From NCBI GenBank assembly GCA_031373225.1, contig JANMMM010000290.1, forward strand, positions 1 through 21,166: 21,166 nt of DNA, read 5' to 3'. The position numbers were made by a program, and so were the translations under genes. Below the pieces are notes generated by a model. It was not told the DNA's origin. It did no database searches and worked only from the letters and a program-made list of their open reading frames with translations. Source of the stretch: JANOYJ01 sp031373225. Its GTDB lineage: Bacteria; Pseudomonadota; Alphaproteobacteria; Rhizobiales; Rhizobiaceae. Shown here piece after piece: positions 1 to 6,837 of this stretch (its first letter is position 1; every line of letters starts with the position of its first letter).

Positions 1-623
1 CCGCCGCCGTCGCCATCGGCGCCATAGAGAAACACGTTCTTCGGCAGGAACTGCGTCTGGCCAACTTCGCCATGCATGGCGCCGATGGATGAGCCGGATA
101 TGACGCCCCGGTCGATCAGTTTCAGCGCCGCGTAGAGCTGCTCGGTGAAAAACGCTGATCGGCGGCAGTCATAGGCGAGCGTCGCCACGGCGGAAATTGT
201 GTTCTGGTTGCCAAGCGAAGCGCCAAAGCCCGTCTCCATGCCCCAGATGGCGATCAGCGGGCCGGCCGGCACGCCGTAGCGCTTCTCAAGGTTGGCGAAC
301 AGGCCGGCGTTCGCCGCCTTGAGGCTCTTGCCGCGCGAGGCGATGGCCCTGCCGCCGCGTTTGGCCATGAACTGGTCGAGTGACAGTTTGAAGCTTTTCT
401 GGTTGCGGTCGGCGTTGATGGTTTTGGTGGCATAGTTTGTGCCCGCCAGCGCCTTCAATCCCTTTGCCCCAATGCCGTTTGCCTTGGCCTCTCCGGCAAA
501 GTCCGCCTTCCATGCGTCAAAGCCCGCGCCGGTCTTGCCGCAGCTTGCGGCGATGGCCTGGCTGGAAAGCATCATCAGTGCAGCCGCAGCCGCCGAAACC
601 AAAACCCCACGCCCGTGCGCCAT
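1..623 (-). CDS. Lytic murein transglycosylase (MltB/SLT_2-like), 5' part only
   Basis: The reading frame starts at the ATG at 623 and is still open at the window edge, giving the first 207 residues of a protein whose C-terminus lies outside. GGAG sits 6-7 bases upstream of the start. Residues 1-26 form a signal peptide with a hydrophobic alanine-rich core and an AIA-A cleavage-type end, so the enzyme is probably periplasmic. The catalytic region shows IWGMETGFG, with E130 as the expected catalytic acid, then GAMHGEVGQTQFLP near 181-194, the signature of the MltB branch. These enzymes cleave the MurNAc-GlcNAc bond of peptidoglycan, leaving a 1,6-anhydro end. Many relatives carry a C-terminal peptidoglycan-binding domain, which cannot be checked here. 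Family call is firm; the subtype is not. Confidence 0.88.
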   Translation of the reverse strand, partial: MAHGRGVLVSAAAAALMMLSSQAIAASCGKTGAGFDAWKADFAGEAKANGIGAKGLKALAGTNYATKTINADRNQKSFKLSLDQFMAKRGGRAIASRGKSLKAANAGLFANLEKRYGVPAGPLIAIWGMETGFGASLGNQNTISAVATLAYDCRRSAFFTEQLYAALKLIDRGVISGSSIGAMHGEVGQTQFLPKNVFLYGADGDGG

Positions 624-668
624 AGAAATCTCCTGAAAGAATGATTCGACCGTTCTTTAGCAATTTTG

Positions 669-694
669 CCAATGAACAGTTAATTTGTCATTGG
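669..694. repeat. Inverted repeat CCAATGA-N12-TCATTGG upstream of the transglycosylase gene
   Basis: Two perfect 7-base arms (669-675 and 688-694) flank a 12-base AT-rich spacer, about 45 bases before the start of the transglycosylase gene on the minus strand. It could be a regulator site or a leader hairpin. The rest of the 624-863 gap holds a 13-base-spaced direct repeat of TTCCTTTGG (696-704 and 709-717) and no recognisable gene. Function is unknown. Confidence 0.35.
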
Positions 695-863
695 TTTCCT
701 TTGGCGGGTTCCTTTGGGCGAAGGTATGGCGAAAACTTGACGTTCCGCGCAAATTTTGCCGCATTCTGCGCACTGAATTCAGAAGAGTTGCAATTATCAC
801 GCATAGTGTTTCCGGCACACGCAAAATGCAGTGCTTTCCTTTCGTCAATTTGCGTCCGACGCT

Positions 864-1070
864 TCAAAACTCCGACAGTCTCATCTGCGGCTGATAGTCC
901 ATATCAGCAACCTCTTTGATAACCGCCTGCCCGCAGATGACGCGCGCTTGCGCCGCGTCGAATGCCAGCGATGCGTTGCCCTGCAAGAGCCAGCCCTTGT
1001 TCAAGGCCGCCGTCACCTTGTGGCAGAAGGCGGAATCGTCAAATCCGGTGAGATAGCGGTACAGGATCAT
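864..1070 (-). CDS. DUF1737 domain protein, small, function unknown
   Basis: A 68-residue protein beginning MILYRYLTGFDDSAFC, followed by KVTAALNKGWLLQGN and RVICGQAVIKEV, and ending PQMRLSEF. The opening YLTG, the D-x-F-C-H-x-V-T block, the LN-x-GW block and the C-GQAV block match what I know of DUF1737, a single-domain bacterial family of unknown role. The frame is open further upstream, but homologues begin at this methionine. The nearest purine-rich tract, AAGAGAAAA, is a weak ribosome-binding site. It diverges from the FAD oxidoreductase at 1183 with 112 bases between the starts. No signal peptide or membrane segment is visible, so it is probably cytoplasmic. Confidence 0.8.
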   Translation of the reverse strand: MILYRYLTGFDDSAFCHKVTAALNKGWLLQGNASLAFDAAQARVICGQAVIKEVADMDYQPQMRLSEF

Positions 1071-1182
1071 TTCATTTTCTCTTGGAGGCGAAACGCCTTT
1101 TCTGAAATTATTCGCGACAAGACAAGAGCAGCGGCCTTGATTGAGATCATGAAAACTGGTCTTGCTGGCGGGCGGAGAGACC

Positions 1183-2349
1183 ATGCGGCATTTTGACGTC
1201 ATCATCATCGGCGGAGCGATCTCCGGAAGCGCCGTGGCTTGGCATCTGAAGCAGGTGGGTTTTGGCGGCACCGTGGCGCTGATTGAGCGGGATCCGACAT
1301 TCAAGCAGTCCGCCACCGCCCTCTCCTGCGCCGGAATCCGCCAACAATTCAGCGCCGCGGAGAACATCCGCCTGTCCATGGCCTCGCTCGCCATGATCCG
1401 CGCCATCAATGCGGCGCATGAAAGCCCGGTCATCTCACTGCGCGAGAACGGCTATCTCGTGCTGGCGTCCGAGGCGGGCATGCCAATCCTTGAAAAGAAC
1501 CACGCTGCCCAGCGCGGCGAGAATGCCAGCGTTATCCTTGAGGATGCGGCAAAGCTTGCCCGGCGCTTTGACTGGCTGAACACGGACGGCATCGCCGCAG
1601 GTTCGCTCGGCACGGCCAATGAGGGCTGGTTCGACGCGGTCGGCCTGATGCAGCATTTCCGCAATGATCTGAAGGCGGGCGGCGCGGAGCTGATCAATGG
1701 CACAGTCTCGGCAATTGGCCCAAGCCGCGCAATGGCAGAGACTGTGACCCTTGCCGCCGGCACGCAGCTCTCCGCGGGACACATCGTCATCGCCGCCGGA
1801 CCGCAGGCCGGCGATGTCGCCGCGATGGCCGGCATCGGCCTCCCTGTAGAGCCGCGCAAGCGCACCGTGTTCAACTTCAAGGCCGAACGGCATATTCCGG
1901 ACATGCCGCTGGTTGTCGACCCGTCCGGCGTCTATGTCCGCCCCGAAGGCGCGGGTTACATCTCCGGCTCCTCACCGCCGGAGGATCAGGAACGTCGCGC
2001 CCGGGACGATGATTTTGACCCGGACTGGCATGAGTTTGAAGACGTGATCTGGCCCGCGCTTGCCAACCGCATTCCCGCCTTTGAGGCAATCAAATGCGAG
2101 GGCGCCTGGGCCGGGCATTATGACTACAACGCCTTCGACCAGAACGGCGTGATCGGCCCGCATCCAGATATTCCAAACCTGCATTTCATCACCGGCTTTT
2201 CCGGCCACGGCGTGCAGCAGGCCCCGGCGGCCGGGCGCGCGGTGGCGGAGATGATCATGTTTGGAGAGTACCGGACGATTGACTGTTCGGCCTTCTCGTT
2301 CGCGCGCATCGCGGAAAACCGGCCGTTCTTTGAATTGAATGTGATTTGA
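1183..2349 (+). CDS. FAD-dependent oxidoreductase, DAO/FOXRED1-like
   Basis: The protein has 388 residues. The N-terminus, FDVIIIGGAISGSAVAWHL, is a Rossmann dinucleotide-binding strand-loop-helix with GGAISG replacing the usual GxGxxG, ending at an acidic residue (ALIER) that would contact the FAD ribose. The C-terminal block GHYDYNAFDQNGVIGPHP, then GFSGHGVQQAPAAGRAVAE, is the second FAD-contacting region typical of the DAO fold (sarcosine, glycine and D-amino-acid oxidases) and most like bacterial FOXRED1 relatives. It probably oxidises a secondary amine or amino acid; the substrate cannot be told from sequence. The ATG at 1183 is preferred over an in-frame TTG at 1162 because GGAGAG lies 4 bases before it and the Rossmann strand begins at once. 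No signal peptide is seen. Confidence 0.88.
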   Translation: MRHFDVIIIGGAISGSAVAWHLKQVGFGGTVALIERDPTFKQSATALSCAGIRQQFSAAENIRLSMASLAMIRAINAAHESPVISLRENGYLVLASEAGMPILEKNHAAQRGENASVILEDAAKLARRFDWLNTDGIAAGSLGTANEGWFDAVGLMQHFRNDLKAGGAELINGTVSAIGPSRAMAETVTLAAGTQLSAGHIVIAAGPQAGDVAAMAGIGLPVEPRKRTVFNFKAERHIPDMPLVVDPSGVYVRPEGAGYISGSSPPEDQERRARDDDFDPDWHEFEDVIWPALANRIPAFEAIKCEGAWAGHYDYNAFDQNGVIGPHPDIPNLHFITGFSGHGVQQAPAAGRAVAEMIMFGEYRTIDCSAFSFARIAENRPFFELNVI

Positions 2350-2412
2350 CGACTTGGAAGCAAGGCGTTACGTCTGTCTCTCCCAAACCATCCAGCTGAG
2401 GAGGATTGTCAT

Positions 2413-2463
2413 ATGGCCATTGTCAAAAACAGCCTTCCGGCCGACCGGATGCTTGGCGTCTAG
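2413..2463 (+). other. Possible 16-codon leader ORF or gene remnant with a strong ribosome-binding site
   Basis: AGGAGG at 2399-2404 lies 8 bases before an ATG that encodes only MAIVKNSLPADRMLGV before TAG. Reading on in the same frame gives PLERGRLYSEPNLPVSH, another stop, then a stretch that ends at the TGA overlapping the rsgA start ATG at 2568. This is either a short leader peptide ahead of rsgA, the degraded start of a former gene, or chance. I recognise no family. The rest of the 2350-2567 interval shows nothing else. Confidence 0.22.
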
Positions 2464-2567
2464 CCGCTTGAGCGTGGCCGTCTTTATTCGGAACCAAACC
2501 TTCCCGTCAGCCATTGACCTGAACCCGCCATGCGCAAGCGCGGCGCTCCCCTCATGCTGAATTCGGG

Positions 2568-3647
2568 ATGACCAAATTGGAAACTCCAACAGAAGAAAAA
2601 CTTGACCTCGCCGCCTATGGCTGGTCGGCGCATTTTCAACAGGCCGCAGACGCGCTCAACTTTACCAACACGATGCCGGTCCGGGTCGCCGCTGTGCACC
2701 GCGACGCGCTGGATGTGGCGGGGCCGGAGTTCACCGGCCGCATCCAGCTCGCCTACCTGAAGCCCGGCGGCGATGACAACCCAACTGTCGGCGACTGGAT
2801 CGCGCTCGACCGGACGACCATGCGGCTCGCCGCGCTCTATCCGCGCACCAGCCTGTTCAAGCGCCGCAACGCCGGCAACACGTCGCGCTCGCAGTCGATC
2901 CTCGCCAATGTCGACACGGTGTTGATTGTCACATCAGCCAACTTGGACTTCAATGTGGCGCGGCTCGAGCGCTATCTGGCGCTGGCCTTCGAGGCGGGCG
3001 TCACGCCGGTCATCGTCATCACCAAGGCCGACCTTGCCGAGGACGCTGACAGGTTTACTGAGACCGCCCGCGCCATCCGCCCGGACCTTGCGGCGCTGAC
3101 GCTCAACGCCCGCAGCGCCGATGTCGCCGCGCAGCTTGCGCCATGGCTTGTCAAAGGCCAGACCATCGCCTTGATGGGATCATCGGGCGTCGGCAAGTCC
3201 ACTCTGGTCAATGCGCTGATGGGCGCGCGCGTGCAGGATACAGGCGGCATCCGCGAGGACGACGCCAAGGGCCGCCACACGACGTCCGGCCGCTCGCTGC
3301 ATCTGCTCCCCTCCGGCGCATGGCTGATCGACACGCCCGGCATGCGCGAGTTGCAGGTTGTCGATGTGGCGGACGGCATTGACACGGTCTTTGACGATAT
3401 CAACGCGCTCATCGCCCAATGCCGCTTTTCCGACTGCGCCCATGGCGCTGAGCCGGGCTGCGCCGTGCGCGGGGCCATCGAAGGCGGCGAGCTGGAGCCG
3501 GAGCGGCTGGAGCGCTTCAAAAAGCTGCAGCGCGAGGAAAGGCACAATAGCGAAGCGGCGCATGTGGCGCATGCCCGTAACAAGGCGTTTGGCAAGACGA
3601 CCAGAAAAATTGGCGATCACAAGACTAAACATATGAGGGACTGGTGA
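2568..3647 (+). CDS. rsgA: Ribosome small subunit-dependent GTPase A
   Basis: The protein has 359 residues in the circularly permuted GTPase order that defines RsgA/YjeQ: an N-terminal OB-fold (about 35-110), then G4 TKAD (152-155), G1 GSSGVGKST (204-212), a switch region HTTSGR (about 237-242) and G3 DTPGMR (255-260). A zinc-binding segment follows with C285, C290, H292 and C298. RsgA checks late 30S maturation and releases assembly factor RbfA on GTP hydrolysis. The basic C-terminal tail fits rRNA contact. The start ATG at 2568 has no clear Shine-Dalgarno sequence beyond GGG directly before it. leuD follows 62 bases after the stop on the same strand, so the two may share a transcript. Confidence 0.96.
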   Translation: MTKLETPTEEKLDLAAYGWSAHFQQAADALNFTNTMPVRVAAVHRDALDVAGPEFTGRIQLAYLKPGGDDNPTVGDWIALDRTTMRLAALYPRTSLFKRRNAGNTSRSQSILANVDTVLIVTSANLDFNVARLERYLALAFEAGVTPVIVITKADLAEDADRFTETARAIRPDLAALTLNARSADVAAQLAPWLVKGQTIALMGSSGVGKSTLVNALMGARVQDTGGIREDDAKGRHTTSGRSLHLLPSGAWLIDTPGMRELQVVDVADGIDTVFDDINALIAQCRFSDCAHGAEPGCAVRGAIEGGELEPERLERFKKLQREERHNSEAAHVAHARNKAFGKTTRKIGDHKTKHMRDW

Positions 3648-3709
3648 GGCCTTTGCTTAGCGTGCATTCTCTTGTAATGTCGCGGCAATTCCTTCCCCGA
3701 GAGAACCAG

Positions 3710-4315
3710 ATGCAGAAATTCACCAAGCTCACCGGCGTCGCCGCGCCATTGCCAATCATCAATGTCGACACCGACATGATCATCCCGAAGGACTATCTGA
3801 AGACGATCAAGCGCACCGGCCTCGGCGTCGGCCTGTTCGCGGAGATGCGCTACAAGGATGACGGCTCGGAAAATCCGGATTTCGTCCTGAACAAAGCCGC
3901 ATGGCGCAAGGCGGAAATTCTGGTGGCGGGCGATAATTTCGGCTGCGGCTCAAGCCGCGAGCACGCGCCTTGGGCGCTCTTGGATTTCGGCATCAAATGC
4001 GTGATTTCGACCTCGTTCGCCGATATTTTCTACAATAACTGCTTCAAGAACGGCATCCTGCCGATCACAGTCTCGCCGGAAGATCTCGACAAGCTGATGG
4101 ACGACGCCCAGCGCGGCGCGAACGCCACGGTGACGGTGGACCTTGAGGCGCTGGAGATTCGCGGACCGGACGGCGGCGTTATCACGTTCGAGCTGGACGC
4201 GTTCAAGCGGCACTGCCTGCTGAACGGATTGGACGACATTGGCCTCACGCTCGAAAAGGCGGCGAGCATTGATGTGTTTGAAAAGGCCAATGCCGAAAAC
4301 CGCCCCTGGGCTTGA
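3710..4315 (+). CDS. leuD: 3-isopropylmalate dehydratase small subunit
   Basis: The protein has 201 residues, the usual size. It begins MQKFTKLTGVAAPLPI with NVDTDMIIPK at 18-27 and carries the swivel-domain signature FGCGSSREHAPWAL (77-90), whose serine and arginine bind the substrate in the aconitase superfamily. LeuD pairs with the Fe-S subunit LeuC to isomerise 2-isopropylmalate to 3-isopropylmalate in leucine synthesis. An open frame extends upstream to 3644, but family members start at this methionine and GAGAG lies a few bases before it. leuC and leuB are not in the window, so the leucine genes are dispersed. Confidence 0.96.
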   Translation: MQKFTKLTGVAAPLPIINVDTDMIIPKDYLKTIKRTGLGVGLFAEMRYKDDGSENPDFVLNKAAWRKAEILVAGDNFGCGSSREHAPWALLDFGIKCVISTSFADIFYNNCFKNGILPITVSPEDLDKLMDDAQRGANATVTVDLEALEIRGPDGGVITFELDAFKRHCLLNGLDDIGLTLEKAASIDVFEKANAENRPWA

Positions 4316-4353
4316 CTGAGTCTGGCGAATTACCCGACGCTGCGTGACAACCG

Positions 4354-4376
4354 AAAATCCCGCTGATTTGGGCGGG
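4354..4376 (-). terminator. Intrinsic terminator candidate for the DUF1326-DUF2182 unit
   Basis: Read on the minus strand, CCCGC and GCGGG (plus-strand arms 4372-4376 and 4359-4363) enclose an 8-base loop and are followed directly by ATTTT. It lies 19 bases past the stop of the DUF2182 gene, in the gap between convergent genes. The stem is only 5 bp and the T tract is short. On the plus strand it has no T tract, so it would serve leuD poorly. Confidence 0.45.
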
Positions 4377-4394
4377 CGCTGATTGCGCCGCTTG

Positions 4395-5213
4395 TCAGAC
4401 AACACCAAAGGCACGCAGCATAAGCGCGGTCCCGGCGAGGGTGAGCGTTGCGCCGAAGGGGCGCGCCAGGCGCTCGCCCCCCGGCGCCAGTTTCTCAACC
4501 GCAACATAGAGCGCAATTCCCAAAACCCACCAGATGTTCATTATTCCGCCGGCGAAGAGAAGCGCCATCAGCGCCCAGCAGCAGCCGAGACAGAAACCGC
4601 CATGCAGAATACCCATGCGGAATGCGGCGGCCCGGCCCGTCCGGCGATGGCGGGTCAGCGCCTCGACCGGGCCGCGGCAGTGGGCAAGACAGGCTGCCTT
4701 CAGCGGGGTGAATTGATAGAGGCCGGCGCCAATGAGAACCGCCGCGCCAAGCAATGGCGTGGCCAGTGTCATGAACATTGGGGAAATCAGCCCGAGCCTC
4801 GCCAACCCGCCTTGCAGGAGTGTGGCAAACAGGCTGAATGCGGCCCAGGCAGCCAGGTACCCTGAAGCGAAGAGCATCGCCGCGCTGGCGCCTCGACCGC
4901 TGTTCAACGCGCCGTAAAGCAGGATCGTCGGCGCGGCGCTCGGCACCATCATGGCGATCATCATCATCCACCACATGATGAAGATCACCACCGCATAGCC
5001 GGGAGTCCAGAGCATCGGGGCCACCATGTCCGGTGTTCCGGCGAGCAATGCGCCGGCTGGGCCGGTCTTAGCGGCCATCCCGAAGACCGACATCCCGGTC
5101 CCGCCGCCTGCGAGAATAAAAGCGGCAGAAGCGAGAACTGCAAGACTAAGCGCAGCGACCACGATCAGCCTGTCATTGCGCAGCATCCGGCGGACAATTC
5201 CGAAGTCCGGCAC
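4395..5213 (-). CDS. DUF2182 multi-pass membrane protein, predicted metal-binding
   Basis: The protein has up to 272 residues and about seven hydrophobic segments (roughly 16-36, 72-100, 111-137, 147-167, 202-220, 222-240, 253-270). The block MWWMMMIAMMVPS (80-92) is the hallmark of DUF2182 (COG5486, named predicted metal-binding membrane protein). Two cysteine motifs, CLAHC (175-179) and H-G-G-F-C-L-G-C-C (H204, C208, C211, C212), fall in or next to membrane segments and are plausible metal or thiol sites. The long open frame begins with a GTG at 5213, 6 bases after the DUF1326 stop; an ATG at 5186 is the alternative, and neither has a good ribosome-binding site. It is the second gene of a two-gene unit. 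No function has been established that I know of. Confidence 0.82.
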   Translation of the reverse strand: MPDFGIVRRMLRNDRLIVVAALSLAVLASAAFILAGGGTGMSVFGMAAKTGPAGALLAGTPDMVAPMLWTPGYAVVIFIMWWMMMIAMMVPSAAPTILLYGALNSGRGASAAMLFASGYLAAWAAFSLFATLLQGGLARLGLISPMFMTLATPLLGAAVLIGAGLYQFTPLKAACLAHCRGPVEALTRHRRTGRAAAFRMGILHGGFCLGCCWALMALLFAGGIMNIWWVLGIALYVAVEKLAPGGERLARPFGATLTLAGTALMLRAFGVV

Positions 5214-5219
5214 CGCCGG

Positions 5220-5861
5220 TCAGGCGGCGTGGTCGATGACGCCCTTACCGGTCATGTAAATCCGGCAAATATGCGCGTGCGTGCCCTTATTCTTGTTTAA
5301 CGAGATCGCGCCGGAGGTCGTGGTCGTGCCGCTCGCCATCTCGGCCTGCCGGTATTCGAAGCCATGCGGCAGGTTGATGCGGGCGCGGTGCTGGGCGCCC
5401 GTGACCGGGTTGCGGATCGGTTCAGCCTTGAGGTCAAACACGCCGGGAATGCCGACATGACCGGTTCGCCCCTCAAGGTCGATTGCAATGTCGATCGGTT
5501 TGGAGAGGGTTTCCAGGCGGTTCGGCGACATTTTATCAAAGACCCAGAACACTGTCGCCATGTCCTCAGTGTCGCGGCCTGTGGCGATCGATTCGACTGC
5601 GGCATGCTGTTCGGGCGATGCGCCGGAATCCACGATCAGCTGAATTGTTCCGTTGCCCATATGGATGGCCGCCGGCCATTTGGCTGTCAGCCCGAATTTC
5701 ACCCCGTCAAGGCTGACGCCGCCATAGTGGCCCTTCTTGACGACGAACCCGACTGCGGCCTCGCAGGTGCCATCTGTCGGAAGGGAGTTGAACTGGCACG
5801 GACAGCCAAAGGAGCAATTACAGTTTGCAAGCTCCAGCGCATCAATTTCCCAAGGTGTCAT
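5220..5861 (-). CDS. DUF1326 domain protein with CxCx3CxC motif
   Basis: The protein has 213 residues starting MTPWEIDALELANCNC. The motif C14-N-C16-S-F-G-C20-P-C22, followed by C33, is the diagnostic cysteine cluster of DUF1326. The C-terminal end is rich in possible ligands: H195, H197, C199 and H211. There is no signal peptide, so it is probably cytoplasmic or bound to its membrane partner. The ATG at 5861 is chosen over an in-frame ATG 12 bases upstream because GGAGG lies 5 bases before it. The DUF2182 gene follows in the same frame after a 6-base gap. A weak promoter match (TTGAAA, 17 bases, TAGTTT) reads toward it at 5929-5901. Metal or thiol chemistry is an inference from the cysteines; the real function is unknown. 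Confidence 0.85.
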   Translation of the reverse strand: MTPWEIDALELANCNCSFGCPCQFNSLPTDGTCEAAVGFVVKKGHYGGVSLDGVKFGLTAKWPAAIHMGNGTIQLIVDSGASPEQHAAVESIATGRDTEDMATVFWVFDKMSPNRLETLSKPIDIAIDLEGRTGHVGIPGVFDLKAEPIRNPVTGAQHRARINLPHGFEYRQAEMASGTTTTSGAISLNKNKGTHAHICRIYMTGKGVIDHAA

Positions 5862-6244
5862 AATTTCCTCCATTTGCTGCGGACAAAATTGACCTTGGTG
5901 AAACTACTATTAATATGACAACTTTTCAATGCGTCAGTTTACGAGTGGCGGGAGCACACAATATCACCGGTTTATGTAACACCACATCTGTCCGGTTTTA
6001 AGCTTGGGCCATTGTAAGGGCCGGACGACGGAGCGGACGAGCTGTTGCAGGGACTTCCCGTGATGAAGTTTGAGAAGTGGGACGTTATTGTGAAGCGCCG
6101 ATCAAGAACGCAGGGCTGTTCACTATCCACATCAGAGGATAACGCCGCGCGAGGCGACCACGGTCATCCGGGGCAGTTCTGGGCCGCCAATTTTGCAGCA
6201 TGGCCGCCAGAGCTGCGAAATGCGCACGAGAGGCCAGAAGAAAA
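5862..6244. other. Intergenic stretch between the DUF1326 gene and the Rid-family gene
   Basis: No convincing gene was found. It holds the weak promoter match for the DUF1326 gene (5901-5929, minus strand), an imperfectly placed inverted repeat GTCCGG/CCGGAC (5990-5995 and 6021-6026), and an open frame of 61 codons at 6063-6248 (+) that begins MKFEKWDVIVKRRSR and whose TGA overlaps the proposed TTG start of the Rid gene. The first ten residues faintly recall MazF/PemK toxins, but the rest does not, so it may be a toxin remnant or chance. Confidence 0.4.
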
Positions 6245-6631
6245 TTGACCCGCCGCCTCATCTCCACCGGATCGCCCTTTGAGCGCGCCGCCGGCTATTC
6301 ACGCGCGGTCGTTCAAGGCGATTGGTGTTTTGTGTCCGGCACGACCGGTTATGACTATGTGTCGATGTCGATGCCGGAAGGCGTTGAGGATCAGGCGCGC
6401 CATTGCCTTGCGACCATTGGCAAGGCTCTGGAGGAAGCCGGTTTTGCACTCACCGATATCGTGCGGGCGCGCTATTACATTGCAGACGCAGCGTATGCCG
6501 ATAGTGTGTTTCCGATCCTCGGCAAAACCTTCGGCGACATCCGTCCCGCTGCAACCATGGTGGTCTGCGCACTCATCCGCGCCGAAATGAAAATCGAGAT
6601 TGAAGTGACAGCGCTGCGCCGGTCAGCCTGA
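6245..6631 (+). CDS. Rid-family (YjgF/YER057c/UK114) protein lacking the catalytic arginine
   Basis: The protein has 128 residues from a TTG at 6245, or 143 from an ATG at 6200. I prefer the TTG because homologues begin near TRRLISTGSPFE and AGAAG-like purines precede it; this start is uncertain. The segment GYSRAVVQGDWCFVSGTTGYD and the ending KIEIEVTALRR are typical of the Rid fold. Rid proteins form trimers and the RidA branch hydrolyses reactive 2-aminoacrylate and other imines. In Escherichia coli RidA the PARS segment carries the essential Arg105; here the aligned residues are PAAT, so the arginine is replaced by alanine. That places it with the Rid branches thought not to be imine deaminases. 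Its role is open. Confidence 0.87.
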   Translation: MTRRLISTGSPFERAAGYSRAVVQGDWCFVSGTTGYDYVSMSMPEGVEDQARHCLATIGKALEEAGFALTDIVRARYYIADAAYADSVFPILGKTFGDIRPAATMVVCALIRAEMKIEIEVTALRRSA

Positions 6632-6652
6632 CTATTCTCTCGTCTCGCCTCC

Positions 6653-6667
6653 TGACAGGGTCTGTCA
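6653..6667. promoter_or_regulatory. Inverted repeat TGACAG-GGT-CTGTCA upstream of the RND operon
   Basis: Two perfect 6-base arms are separated by 3 bases, 171 bases before the adaptor gene and just after the Rid gene stop. A TTGACC hexamer lies at 6674-6679 and a perfect TATAAT at 6760-6765 (with TTGAAA 21 bases upstream of it, a poor spacing). The repeat could be the operator of a repressor controlling the pump. No tetR- or marR-like gene is adjacent. Confidence 0.35.
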
Positions 6668-6837
6668 TGAGACTTGACCTGTTAACAAAAACACTGAAAT
6701 CCCCAACAATTGCCGCATTGCAACATCAGGGCTTGAAATATAAAGTCCGACTCCCGACCTATAATCCGGAAGAGCGCCATTGCGCGCCATTGCATTGATT
6801 TCTGACACACGAAAACATCCGCGGCACAGGGCGCTAT

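Noticed and set aside
1086..1098. Hairpin AGGCG-AAA-CGCCT followed by TTT, terminator-like on the plus strand
   Set aside because: No plus-strand gene ends upstream, and it lies in the divergent gap between the DUF1737 and oxidoreductase genes; a 5-bp stem is easily chance.
1071..1433. N-terminal extension of the DUF1737 frame into the oxidoreductase gene
   Set aside because: The family starts at MILYRYL; the extension is antisense to the oxidoreductase and has no domain.
4383..4865. 160-codon plus-strand frame opposite the DUF2182 gene
   Set aside because: The minus strand encodes a clear membrane protein with family motifs; the plus-strand product is low-complexity and polar.
6733..6765. 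TTGAAA and TATAAT as a sigma-70 promoter of the RND operon
   Set aside because: The spacer is 21 bases, too long for a normal promoter; the perfect -10 is noted but not called.
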